A stretch of DNA of 64,000 nucleotides from Mastigias papua (lineage: Eukaryota > Cnidaria > Scyphozoa > Rhizostomeae > Mastigiidae), in NCBI GenBank assembly GCA_964019165.1, contig OZ025273.1:16722714-16786713 (forward strand), read 5' to 3'. The notes under the pieces are model-generated. The model was given only the letters and a program-made list of their open reading frames with translations. It was not told the origin of the DNA and did no database searches. Of this stretch, positions 22,266-33,084 are shown piece after piece. The translations under genes were made by a program, and so were the position numbers. Positions within the stretch are counted from its first letter, which is position 1; each line of letters opens with the position of its first letter.

Positions 22266-23001
22266 TCATGTCTATCTGCACCTAAACCTTTGATGTTAGA
22301 CACGATAGATACCATGTGAACATGCGGTGTTAATAACAACATGCCACTTTGGCACACTTTAATCCAGGTGTCTAAACGCGGCCAAATATGAAAAAGTTTT
22401 TATATTTAGACACGGGGGTGTTAAGTGGCACCTAACTGTCCTTTGTGTCTCTTTTGTTTTAAGGAATTTAAACTATTTTCACACTATGACACATACCAAT
22501 ATCACAACTTTAGTTGAAAGTGGAAGTGGATGAGGTGACTGCAACCCGCCCAAGATTCGGTGAAAATCTTTCTGAAGCTGTTCGCAAATATCCTGCACTT
22601 TATGATAAATTGGACCCTGGCTTTAACGATAGGCACAATAAAAGTAATGCCTGGGACAAGCACTGCAAGGGAACTGAACAGTGAAGGATATCCTCATATA
22701 AAGCAAATAACTGCATAAATCCCCACACTGGTTTCTCCTTGGACATGTCTATTTACCCCACTGCTGTGTGCACTTTCTCCCACTGGACCACTCTTCTTCT
22801 TTAGTATAAAAGTACCAGCAGAAGGGGTGCAGTGGCATACTTTCGATGAAGCTCTTCCATATTGAGCGCTGCAAAGGCGCAGATCGACACCATCCAACTG
22901 GACATGTTGTTTACTTCATGAGACATTTTGTTATTAACACCGCATGTTCACACGGTGTCTATCATGTCTAACATCAAAGTTTTAGGTGCAGATAGACACG
23001 A
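22266..23001. mobile_element. MITE inside the endogenous virus, carrying a MADF fragment
   Basis: Inverted repeats of about 78 bp share TGTCTATCTGCACCTAAA and GAACATGCGGTGTTAATAAC. The best-fitting flank is TA at 22264-22265 and 23002-23003, though the end is ambiguous because the flanks are palindromic. At about 22524-22683 the plus strand encodes a partial MADF domain (LSEAVRKYPALYDKLD, NKSNAWDKH), ending in a stop. It is probably an internally deleted Harbinger-like element that kept part of its MADF gene. Confidence 0.75.
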
Positions 23002-23003
23002 TA

Positions 23004-23546
23004 GCCACATATTGACACAGGCGTAAGGGGGTTGGTGACACAGTAACCCTTCAAGGTCTCATGAAGTTGGTGAATGATGTCGACGGCCAATTGAGATCAA
23101 TCCATGAAGAATGATTGAGCAGGACTAGAAGATCGGTTCCTGTTGGATTGTATATATGGTCCGAACATGGGGATTTAGGTAAGACAGACTTTGTAAGACG
23201 CATAGCCCAGGTGATGAAGTCTTGGGTAAAAGGATTTAATGACAGGGTTTACAGTATCCAGCCGGCCGCAGTGCATTTTGCTGGCTATTATGGTGAGCAC
23301 ACCATGTATTATGACGAAGTTGGGGCTATAAGGAACACTGATGAGAAGACATCTCCTTTCACTCAAATAAACAACATAATTTCTGGGAATACTGTTCCAA
23401 TGTTGAGTGCATCATTGGGAGGTAAAAATCAGATCCACAAGCCACACTTGGTGATCATGACATCGAATTGTGATATTCGCCACATAGACACCAAACTATC
23501 AGAGACCGACTGTAAGGCATTAATATCTCGTATGATGATCTACTAG
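23004..23546 (+). pseudogene. Viral SF3 (2C-like) RNA helicase, first copy
   Basis: An ATPase of superfamily 3, acting in viral RNA replication on membranes. Walker A reads SEHGDLGKTD, the Walker B-like block YYDEVGAIRN, and motif C is VIMTSNCD about 50 residues later. Nonsense codons at about 23113 and 23544 flank the domain. The same frame continues to 23780 before a frameshift. Confidence 0.8.
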
Positions 23547-23573
23547 TTTTGTGACGATAATTTTGACCCTACA

Positions 23574-24585
23574 GTGAAAGATGCAAGACAAAACCAGCCC
23601 CATAGTAAACCCAATTTCTCTCATATTAGATTCCGGAATGATGAGACAGAACTGACTATTGATGAACTCGTGGATGCTATATGCGGGAAATTGGGGTCAT
23701 CGCTAGATACTTATAGGGCTCTCTCAGATGAAATCATTATCCAGTCCTTATGTTTACAATGGCAAACCCTTATGTGTTGACAAGAATGTCTCTGCTGATG
23801 ATACGAAATTCTTACACTGGTTTGCTGGAAATCCAGGAACGGGACAGTCTAGAAGTGCCGTCCCCTTCGTTAGAGAGTTGACATCAATGATAAAAGTTGG
23901 ATATCATGCCCCTTCCAGCTTGTCTGAACTGCAATCCATTAAGCCTAGCATTGGTGACGTTTTTGTTGTTGATGACTTGTTCGATTTATCATCTGAGACG
24001 CATCAGATGTTGTTAATACAGTGGTACAATTCACAGCCAATGATGTGCAAAGTTATAGCATTGTCTAACTATGGCCCAGATAGCATAAATATCTTCTCAC
24101 CTGTTTACAAGCTCAAGAAGAATTGTAGACCTATTGATACATCTAAGCTTAAACCCGCAGTGCCATGGCATATAGGGTTTATGATTTCAGATGAGGCACG
24201 GTGTGTAGTGAAGACATATGGTGATTGGCGAGATCTTGAAGGCAAAGAATTCCATTTGGATTGCATACTGCGAGACTGGGTTTGCGCTGATTCTGGTGCA
24301 GCATATCCTACAGTGCTAGACAAACTGCCTGAAACATTGCCTGTCACAGCTAAGGAGGCAGATATATGGTATGAGACGAATGTTGAAGGGCCAGGACTCA
24401 AGAGTGTGCTCGCCAGAAGTATGAAAAGCTGCTCACTCCACACAATGAAAATGTTAGTAGGCTTTCATATTGAGGACTTTGATATTTCTAGCATGGGCAC
24501 TACTGTTTCACATTTTGCCTATCCTGCCGCTAAGACGCTCGACAAACCAAAGATCTATGTGAGAGTAGGTTCCCGGTGTTGGTAA
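23574..24585 (+). pseudogene. Viral second SF3-like helicase domain
   Basis: After a frameshift near 23740 a second P-loop domain appears: FAGNPGTGQSRS with Gln in place of the essential Lys, DVFVVDDLFDL as acidic Walker B, and VIALSNYGPD as the motif C position. It follows the first helicase directly. The Lys-to-Gln change could be post-integration decay or a naturally inactive duplicate. A nonsense codon at 24583 ends the ORF; the frame continues beyond it. Confidence 0.7.
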
Positions 24586-24600
24586 TACTTTGATGGTACC

Positions 24601-25154
24601 ATGTATAATGGGCGTGAAGATCATCCCCCACTCAGGGTGAAGACCTGGATGCCATTGACTATCACCCTGAAAGATGGTACTGTTTGCAAAGTTACAGACA
24701 GACAAATACAAGAAGTCCATGAAGGTGAGATTTCTTATGAGACAGATTCAATGATTTTTCTGGTTTTGTCACGTGAAAAGAAGAGAAGTACAAAGGCTTG
24801 GGAGAAAATATACGCATTATACCCTCCATCTACAGATATAGTTAATCGAGGGTTTACTGACAAGTTGCTGAGAGCTGCAAAGAGTATTAGGTGAGTAATG
24901 TGTGAATACTTAGGCCTTTCACACTCATTACTCTCTTGGTCATATGTCTGCCCATAGTGTACAAGCTGTGTGACTATGATATAGAGAAACCAAAAGTGCC
25001 AAAATCCGATTTTAAGTGCGGAAAACGTTGGCTGGAAGGAAGTGAAGTCACTTATTGTGATGATTGCCCTGGCAGTCCAGACTACAACTGTGCAAAGGTC
25101 CGGGGTAAGAAAGAAGTACAGCAACATTGTAAGTGTGAACTCAAAAACAGTTAA
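24601..25154 (+). pseudogene. Viral linker between helicase and protease (VPg position)
   Basis: Two overlapping frames continue the polyprotein: 24601-24894 (VKTWMPLTITLKDGT) and 24936-25154 with a Cys-rich, basic stretch (YCDDCPGSPDYNCAKVRGKK). This is where picorna-like viruses encode 3A/VPg. A Tyr in a basic context is present, but I cannot identify a VPg with confidence. Confidence 0.35.
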
Positions 25155-26568
25155 CGTTTCAGACCTGGAAGATTCGGCCATGGAAAGAACATTGCACGAG
25201 GCAAGGTGCATTCTGGGTGAGACAGGTTACACCCATGACAGTTGGTCGACGACCATGACTATAAAAGATGGTAAATATAACATTGGCCACAACTGGGTCG
25301 ACAATCAAGTAGACGTTTCAATCGACCTTCCTGATGTGAACTATTCTGCTTCATCATTTCATTCAAATATTTGTAAGCTGAGGAACCATACCACCGGTTC
25401 TAGACTACATGGCTTACTCTTACATGAGTCCTTAGTGAGATATCCTAATCACATTTACAATGATGATGATGATGATGTTAGGCTCACATATAAGGGGATT
25501 GAATACCGCTTGCACACATTAGCCAAAGTCACTTCCAACGATGCGAAAGATAACATGGTCATCAATACCACGGGGAGTGTGGATAGAGTCCCAGGAAGTA
25601 AGAGCCTGATAAGACACCTCCTCCCTGTTAGTGAACTCCCAGAAGTAAATTATGTTGGAGTTCATGATCCTGATGGCAATGTAACTGTGGAGATGCCTTA
25701 TAAGTACTACTTAAAACTCCCGCAGGCATACCATGATGGAGACACTTGCGTTGAAGGAATGGCTGGGTTATGCTCATATGGGGACGTAGCGGTTAGGTTT
25801 ATGCGACCAGGAGCTTGTGGTGCGATTATCACAGCAAAGATAGGTTCGGCAGAGAAGTTAATAGGCCAGTTTACTGGCGTTAAGCCAATGCAAAGAGCCT
25901 ATGTGTTTCCAGCGGTAACAATAGAAGAATGGAACCACGTTGTGGCTGTCACAGAAGAAACCATGTCAATAGAGATCAATGAAATGCGAGCCAATTACGT
26001 GGTTCCAAACACAGCACGTAAAGGCACTACTGTATACGTCCCATTGAAAGTCGTCGACAAAGGTATCCGTCCTAAGGAAGCAGAGCATCACCTTACCGGT
26101 GGTTTGACCACCATCACTAGTGTTCCTACTAACCATCTACTGATAGACCAGTGTTGTGCAAAGAAGCCAGCGTTAAATATCCATTTCTCTGACATGTATG
26201 GGGTGCTTAAGTACCCTGTCATGCACAATGAGGAGAAAGAAAAGAAGTGTATTGACAAAATCCCTCCTGATGACATGGGGCGCAAAGCTGCGGAGAATGT
26301 GAAGCCGCTTAAAGCTCATGACAACACCACTTTCTCTGAACATCCATGTAGTGAAGAGCAGACCAGGATAGTATTCATGCACAAGGCCGATGAATTAGGG
26401 GATTATTGGAAGACAAAAGTGTCCCCGAACTATCAACCGCTTTCGGTGGAAGACGCCATTTGGGGAAATAAATCCATCCCACCAGTGGACCTGGACACCT
26501 CTACAGGTACAGCTTTCCAGATGCTTTTTCCCGGTAAGACAAAGAAGAAGCAATCATTGGGGGAATGA
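25042..26568 (+). pseudogene. Viral 3C-like (chymotrypsin-fold) cysteine protease and RdRp N-terminus
   Basis: This long ORF holds the nucleophile motif PGACGAII (GxCG type) at about residue 256, with YVFPAV beyond it. A candidate catalytic His lies upstream in YPNHIYN. Family members process the polyprotein. After the protease the ORF continues into the polymerase fingers (NYQPLSVEDAIWGN, LDTSTGTAF). A TGA at 26566 interrupts the frame, which then resumes. Confidence 0.7.
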
Positions 26569-27535
26569 GCTGATTTCCTTGGTGATGCAGGAGCATGGCT
26601 CAAGTCAGCGATTGCCCAACAATGGGACCAATGGAAGAGGGGACAGCTTTGGATGTTACCAGGGAGTTACAGTTTGAAGGCTGAATGTCTTCCATTGGAA
26701 AAAGTACGGAAGAAAAGAATAGTCAATGTCTGCGACCCCGTTACCACGATAAATAGTCGCAGGCTCATGATGCCTATCCAAACAGTGTTCACTAGCCTGG
26801 GAGCTAAATCGCCATATCATCTCGTTCTCAACCCTTACAGTGACATGAATGGATTAGCAGAAATGTTACTGAAATTTGATTTACACTATGATGTTGATGT
26901 CTCCGGTTTCGACCTTACAGTTCCTAAGTCACTACTGGAATGCGCAGGGGTTTTCAACAAAAGATTCACCAGCACTGGTAATGTCCTCAGTAATATGATT
27001 GACATGTTCTTTTTGACTGTCTCGAGTTCACCAGTTGTAGCAGGTAAAACACTTTTAGTAGGCATGGAGGTGTCCCCTTGGGGATAACATGTACCAGCCT
27101 TATAGACAGTCAGTGTATGCAACTCATATTTTATTTGGCAGCTGCAAGAATGTATGGCTATCACCTCATGCCAACAGAGTATTATGAGAGTGCGTGGACG
27201 TATTCCACAGGTGATGACACAGTGCTCTCGAGTAGTGACTCTCATCACAGGTCAAGTTGTAGCGGATTTTGCGAAGAAAGTGTTACTGATGGAATTTACT
27301 GATGCTAGTAAAGCTACGTGAGTGATGGCAACACCATTGACTGAGATCTCATATGCCTCACGGAGGTTTATGCCTATTAAAGGGCATGGAAACCTCTTTA
27401 CTGGGGCTTTAAAGACCAAGTCCATATCATCTGCACTTTGTTGGAGTGAGACTACTGTAGTGACACGTAAACATTGTAGCATAGGCCATTCCATAGTCAA
27501 TGCCGATTTTCTTCTTTTCATTCATTCGCATTCTC
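26569..27535 (+). pseudogene. Viral RNA-dependent RNA polymerase
   Basis: Right-hand polymerase motifs appear in order. A motif F-like block lies at about 26700-26790 (ECLPLEKVRKKR). Motif A is DVDVSGFD at about 26893. A motif B-like region (GMEVSPWG) is followed by a frameshift at about 27085. Motif C is YSTGDDTVL at about 27206, and a motif E-like ISYASRRF follows another frameshift. The GDD triplet is intact but the gene is broken in at least two places. The viral sequence stops where the LTR-like repeat begins. Confidence 0.85.
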
Positions 27536-27536
27536 A

Positions 27537-27902
27537 AATCGCACACCTGGGACATCACCGTATGTCACTTCTGTCATAACACATCTGGTCATTCCTCTTC
27601 TGTTGTTCCACACGCAAACATCGCCACACGAATCTATTCAACAATATACTAACAACAAACTAACCCTTCCTTTACGTAAATCATGTTTATTTTGGGTTGT
27701 TCAATGGTAATGTATATATCCATGTAATTTATGTTGTATAGTCAGTCAGAGTAGAGTCAGAGTACCGTCAACATCAACGTCTCCTCTCTCTGCCTCCATG
27801 TTCTCTGCACGTTAAATAATGATACGCCATCAACGGATCAACGAAGGATGTCACTGAACGAACATTTGCAGCTTATAGGATCCACCATCTCACGTTCCTA
27901 TA
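27537..27902 (+). repeat. LTR-like direct repeat, left copy (366 bp)
   Basis: It matches 28364-28729 at a constant offset of 827 bp, with about seven differences in 366 bp (about 98% identity). Directly after it, ATGGTGACCGAGACGTGACC looks like a tRNA primer-binding site, so the pair may be LTRs. Clean TG...CA ends are not visible, so the true start may be truncated here. Confidence 0.65.
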
Positions 27903-28363
27903 ATGGTGACCGAGACGTGACCAGAGAATCCTTCGTTGATCCAGCTTCATCAAGCAAGCAAGACAACCAACAACTCAAAACAAACATCGCAGGTTTGGCA
28001 GCACTTCCTACAAAAGCTGGTGCACACGCACGCTAGGTCGGCAACATTCCGCGCCCAGAAAATGTTCGCAAGCAGCAACTCATCTTACGCACTCGACTCA
28101 CCATAGTGCTTCAACAAGTCAGCAACGCAGGTTCCTGGTCATCTTACTCATAAAACCTTGTACACTCGCACAATCATCGAACGCTGACAGTCTGGTTCCT
28201 GGTTGATCCAATACACAAAACCTCATAAACGTCACTAGAGTCGCCGTGACTCCTTTGAACTATAGTATGTTTGGACACTTATTTTATATTCTCCGTGTAT
28301 GTCATCTTAATATCGTGTATTTTCAAGTGTATTCTCACTTGCTGTATTCATGTTACTATAATC
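27903..28363 (+). mobile_element. Short internal region between LTR-like repeats (TRIM-like)
   Basis: 461 bp with a primer-binding-site-like start and only a short open stretch (QQLKTNIAGLAALPTKAG). The size and lack of pol suggest a terminal-repeat retrotransposon in miniature, or a deleted LTR element. A segmental duplication is the alternative. Confidence 0.45.
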
Positions 28364-28729
28364 AATCGCACACCTGGGACATCACCGTACGCCACTTCTG
28401 TCATTACACATCTGGTCATTCCTCTTCTGTTGTTCCACACGCAAACATCGCCACACGAATCTATTCAACAATATACTAACAACAACCTAACCCTTCCTTT
28501 ATGTAAATCATGTTTATTTTGGGTTGTTCAATGTTAATGTATATATCCATGTAATTTATGTTGTATAGTCAGTCAGAGTAGAGTCAGAGTACCGTCAACA
28601 TCAACGTCTCCTCTCTCTGCCTCCATGTTCTCTGCACGTTACATAATGATACGCCATCAACGGATCAACGAAGGATGTCACTGAACGAACATTTGCAGCT
28701 TATAGGATCCACCATCTCACGTTCCTATA
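28364..28729 (+). repeat. LTR-like direct repeat, right copy (366 bp)
   Basis: Partner of 27537-27902. Both copies include the same start MSLNEHLQLIGSTISRSY, which is therefore likely an accidental ORF of the repeat. Confidence 0.65.
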
Positions 28730-28732
28730 CTA

Positions 28733-29028
28733 CTGATAGTACCATCATTACAGAAGTTGTGAAGAATGCACTCAATGAAGCAGCACTATGCGGCCTTGTG
28801 CAGACAAGTGGCTTGCCCATAAACCCAGTATCACATAAACAATTCATGGTGGACCTTGCTGACCAGGTTCTGACCGCAGCCAGCGAGCATGATATTAAAC
28901 CAGCGAATACAGTATTTGTACTCGCTGATTTGGAGCTACCAAAAACTGTTGCAAGAGTAATTGATTTGAGAAGAATCAAGAAAGATCGTATCGATAGAGA
29001 GATGGAGTCTGTCGTTTCAGAAAGATAA
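28733..29028 (+). other. Open segment of unknown origin after the repeats
   Basis: It encodes STIITEVVKNALNEAALCGL and a basic C-terminus (VARVIDLRRIKKDR). The helical NALNEAALCG stretch resembles thumb-end sequences of picorna-like polymerases. It could therefore be the 3' continuation of the viral RdRp displaced by the LTR-like insert. This is inference only. Confidence 0.3.
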
Positions 29029-29048
29029 AGGTCCATAGATTCCAATGC

Positions 29049-29342
29049 ATGATCAAGAGTAAGGTGGACTTCAATACGCTCCTTAAGAGCAGAGACTTCT
29101 GCAGCATGTTGGACATCCTGAGTGGTGGGCAGCGTTATTGGGTTGAAGGAGCCCAAGTACCCGCACAGATTTATTCAACGATCATCTGGGTTGACATTGC
29201 CAAATATTTTTCCGGGGATGAAGTGACATGGATAGACAATAGAGTGTTTATGATTTGTGACGCGCTTAATGAAGACGCTGCGGAAGGTCATAAGCTGCTC
29301 CTGTACTCTAGATATTTCGATTATGATTTAGTGCATGCTTAA
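29049..29342 (+). CDS. Hypothetical 97-residue ORF
   Basis: It starts MIKSKVDFNTLLKSRDFCSM. No family recognised. It lies between the candidate viral tail and Harbinger B and might belong to either. Confidence 0.2.
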   Translation: MIKSKVDFNTLLKSRDFCSMLDILSGGQRYWVEGAQVPAQIYSTIIWVDIAKYFSGDEVTWIDNRVFMICDALNEDAAEGHKLLLYSRYFDYDLVHA

Positions 29343-29365
29343 GAAGACGCGTTGGTAGAAAAACA

Positions 29366-30453
29366 ATGGACGATCTACTGTTAGAAGTGCACCATTTGAG
29401 AGACATTGACGATGAGGAATTAATGATGTTATATGATCTAAATCATCGTCAAGTGGATCTCCATGGACATCTGCTGTATTGGCAATATGATAAATTTGAT
29501 TTGGAGCAAATGAGCGAAGGTGAATGTTTGGTAGAATTTAGATTTGCCAAAGAGGACATCAAGGGCCTAGTCAACACACTGAGAATCCCTCAAACGATAA
29601 GGTGCTATAATGGATGGAAAGTAGATGCAGTTGAAGCTCTTTGCTCGCTCTTTGCATATGCCTGAAACGACTGGCTTATCCTTACCGATATTGAGATTTA
29701 GTGCCACGATTTGGCAGGCCAGTCCCACAGCTGTTCACAATAGCCACCACAGTTATCGATACGATTTATGCCACGTTTGGTTATCTTTTGAGGGACATGA
29801 ACCAACCATACCTTTCCCCAGCAAATCTAGAAAGATATGCTGATGCTGTCCATACAAAAGGGGCGGCCCTGGACAACTGCTGGGGTTTTATTGACGGAAC
29901 AGTCAGGCCAATTTGTAGACCAACTAGAAATCAACGGATTGTTTATAATAGCCACAAGAGAGTCCATGCTATCAAATTCCAATCCGTTGTCACCCCGAAT
30001 GGCTTAATTGCACACCTCTTTGGGCCTGTTGAAGGACGTAGGCATGACAGCGGGTTGCTTGCAATGTCAGGGCTATTAGAGCAACTTCAAGAGCACTCTT
30101 TTTCCCAAGATAGACAACCCCTTTGTATCTATGGCGACCCTGCGTATCCACAGAGAGTTCATCTAAAATGTCCCATAGTAAGAAGGGAGGCTTTGACAGA
30201 TGAGGAGCTTGCCTTTAACTCTTCCATGAGCAAAGTCCGTGTTGCAGTGGAATGGGTCTTTGGGGATGTCATCAAGTATTTTAAGTTTGTTGATTTTAAG
30301 AAAAACCTTAAAATTGGGATGAGTGCCGTCGGCAAAATTTACATAGTCTGTGCCCTTTTGAGAAATGCCATGACTTGTTTGTATGGCTCATCAACAGCAA
30401 ATTACTTTGGTGTACAGCCACCAAATATTAATGAATACTTTGGGTATGGTTGA
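29366..30453 (+). pseudogene. PIF/Harbinger transposase B, nearly intact
   Basis: The N-terminal ORF starts MDDLLLEVHHLRDIDDEE. The frame shifts after VDAVEALC (about 29645) and resumes at KRLAYPYRY with one TGA stop (about 29691), where the family has Trp. From 29701 the catalytic part is open. Acidic residues are in GFIDGTVRPI, GRRHDSGLL, IYGDPAYP and VAVEWVFGD. The subfamily differs from elements A and C. One frameshift and one nonsense codon are the only lesions seen. TIRs were not located. Confidence 0.85.
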
Positions 30454-30963
30454 TTTTACTCAAGTTGACTGGCCACAGTTCTTTCTCATTCGCCTATGCT
30501 CTACTCCTAAAAATGCTTTATTAAAAGCCACTATTTGTGCCAAGGTTCATACACACATGATAAATTTAGACATTGCAGATTGATTTTTCACAACGCATTT
30601 AACCATAATCTGTCAACAAGCTAAAACTGCAGCATTTAAAGCTAAAAATGCAGTATTAAAGACTTTTATGAAATAATGAATTTACGAGTTTTCAAACTGA
30701 AAATTGGTATTTTGAGGCTTATCATATAATATATGAAGCAAAATATGATTGAAATGTAACGTTATCTTACGACAAGAAACAAAATTCATATAGGCACTCT
30801 GATACTCCAATAAAAAAGATTTTCTGTCCTTTGGTACAATGAATAGAGCGTAACATGAAACTACAATGGTATTTTTCATTCCTATTTCAAAACACATTCA
30901 ATTTTTTTGTGGAGGGGGCTTTTCAAATAATTTGTTGCTTTGAAGCACCTATTAATCCATGGC

Positions 30964-31788
30964 TTACGTACTTGAGTAGAACTTTTCAGTCAAATTTTTC
31001 AGTAAATCAAGCAACAACTGATTTTGCTGAGAAATTTGACTGAAGAGCACTTGCTGCTGCTGAATTAAGCTAATTAACCTATTTTCTCTTTCTTCAGTAG
31101 CAGCAGATTCTTTTTGTCTGCTTTTGATTTCTTGTTCCTTGATTGCCATTTCTTGCTTTTTCAGTGCAATTTCTTCATCCTGTGCTCTTTCTTGTAAGAT
31201 TATTTTCCTTTCCATCAATTTTAGTTCCAGCCTTTTTAATTCGACCTCTTCATTGTGCCTCCCTTTCAGATAGTCCATTGCTTCCCTAGTTCTTTCTGCT
31301 CTCTTTTTGATTGGTCCCCCTATGTCTTCTCTCTCCCTACTTTCTCCATAGCTCTCCATTGCTCTCTTCCTAACATTCTCAGATGCTACTTTCTCCCTTT
31401 CTACTTCCTTGCTTTTCCTCTCATCATTCCTTGCTATTTCTTCCTCAGCTCCTTCCATTCTGCCGATTATTGTTTCTAACGCCTCGTCCAGCTCTGACGT
31501 TTCCGGGCTTATGCCACTTGCCCTTTCCTCTGCAGCCATTTTTCTCTTATAGTCCCTAACCAATTTCAAAAAATGATCTCGGACAGCCCTCTTATCAACA
31601 ATAAAACGTGGCTGAGGGATGCTGTTTAAATTTGTTGCAATCTTCTCCCAACAATTGCCATGTTCGCGAGAGCCAATTTTATATTGGTAGGGTTCTACAA
31701 CTAGCATCTCCCTACACAACATGATGTTGTGGTCTTTGGTCCAATTCATTTTTGGCCTACGGAATAGTTTAATGTTCAGATTTAGCAA
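30964..31788 (-). CDS. Myb/SANT-like DNA-binding protein of Harbinger B
   Basis: The minus-strand ORF converges on the transposase. I prefer the internal start at MNWTKDHNIMLCREM. An N-terminal Myb/SANT-like trihelix (CREMLVVEPYQYKIG, CWEKIATNLN, VRDHFLKLVRDYKRKMA) precedes a long charged coiled coil (MEGAEEEIARNDERKSKEVE, LKRLELKLMERKI) and a Gln-rich end. The accessory gene of Harbinger elements has this structure. The ORF is unbroken. Confidence 0.8.
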   Translation of the reverse strand: MLNLNIKLFRRPKMNWTKDHNIMLCREMLVVEPYQYKIGSREHGNCWEKIATNLNSIPQPRFIVDKRAVRDHFLKLVRDYKRKMAAEERASGISPETSELDEALETIIGRMEGAEEEIARNDERKSKEVEREKVASENVRKRAMESYGESREREDIGGPIKKRAERTREAMDYLKGRHNEEVELKRLELKLMERKIILQERAQDEEIALKKQEMAIKEQEIKSRQKESAATEERENRLISLIQQQQVLFSQISQQNQLLLDLLKNLTEKFYSST

Positions 31789-33080
31789 AGAATAGACCTA
31801 CTTGACAGATAGCTATTTCCTATCCAAGTATAGAAAGCAAACTGGCAACATATGGCTACAGGCCTCAACTACCCCCATTCACAATTAGATGCTTATTAAA
31901 GCGCAAATTTCTAGGAGAGAAATTATAAAGGTTAAAGTATACTGAATATTACGGTGCTAACTGAGTAAATTGGAAAACAGTAGCAGATCGTTTGCAAACC
32001 ATTTTAATTCTCATTATCTCACGTGGCCTAACACGGAAGTTAAGGTCGTAAAGGGGGCTTACAACATGCTAAATCATCGCAATCTACACTTTGTAGTAAA
32101 GTACATTTCAAATAACAAAGTAATGTTCTCTAACAGTTATTGCTGCATACAAGTAGTGCATGCTAAAGTTACGAACGTCTGGCTTTTTTGCGGTGGCCTT
32201 TCAGCATTTTCTTGGCTTGCCATCACGAGAACTCTTCGCTGTAAAAGCAATCAGTTTATTGTATCACATAAGAAACAAGATACAATGCTATATTAGGTAC
32301 GAGTTGTTGAATCGAAAAGCAATGACAATACTTACTCAATGTTATCTTCGGGTAACGTAACGTCAGGCTGTCATTTTTACTGTTCTGAAAGTCATGAAGA
32401 CGCTCTTGTCACAAGGGGGATCACCCGGTTGCATTCGTGTCTAGACCTCTCAGCTGCGTCTTGTTAAAGCGCGTCACGAATCATAAACACTCTAATCTTG
32501 CAGCTAGGGACGTCACAGGTGGTGTTAGCAAGAAAATGCGCCATGCCGATAGATGGAATAGGGATGCCAAATGCATAGCAACCATGCAGAAATTTTCTGA
32601 TTTAAACGTTCGTACGTTTAAGCATTTGTTTCCCCCCGTTGGAGATCCGCCAGCTAGCTGCAGCTATGCAGGATATGCCACTCACCAACAAGATACTTCT
32701 CGATGTGCAAGCGGCACTGCAACAAGCCAATAGTTGGGATGAGTTCATAAATGACCTGGCTATTTCAATAATGAGTAGTCCAACCCTCCATGGAAAACAC
32801 ACAGCACACCCACATTTATATTCACAGACAAAGTGATGACAGCAAGCAATGAGACAGACAATACACCAAGAATAGACATAACGCAGTAGCTGCTCACATG
32901 GGATGGGACAATGGGACAATGAAGAGGCATAACGTAAACACTAAATGTGGACAAATTACAAAACGGAACCAATATGAACAGGTGAACCACACATTACGAA
33001 ATCAAAGTACAGTACAGAACTAGTACTCTAACAATATTTTGCCATCCAGTGCTGTGCGGATATGCCATGAAGGGTTCCGT
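31789..33080. other. Unassigned stretch right of Harbinger B
   Basis: Short ORFs (32437-32733, 32639-32836) have no motif I recognise. The right end of Harbinger B probably lies here, but I could not find matching TIRs. Confidence 0.4.
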
Positions 33081-33084
33081 AATT

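Larger units (their letters stand above)
20852..27535 (+). pseudogene. Near full-length endogenous picorna-like RNA virus (non-structural polyprotein)
   Basis: Over about 6.7 kb on one strand the order is OTU-like protease, hydrophobic region, SF3 helicase, second SF3-like helicase, a short linker of VPg position, 3C-like protease and RNA-dependent RNA polymerase. This is the gene order of positive-strand picorna-like viruses. Frameshifts (about 21910, 23010, 23740, 24900, 25040, 27085, 27300), nonsense codons and a 736-bp MITE show it is an old, non-functional genomic copy. No capsid genes are recognised. The virus family is not assigned. Confidence 0.85.

Noticed and set aside
20852..27535. 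Could this be a host gene cluster or DNA virus?
   Set aside because: The SF3 helicase, 3C-like protease and GDD polymerase order is specific to positive-strand RNA viruses, and the frames are broken throughout.
28675..28729. Shared start MSLNEHLQLIGSTISRSY as a real protein N-terminus
   Set aside because: The same codons occur in both 366-bp repeats, with different sequence following, so it is probably incidental to the repeat.
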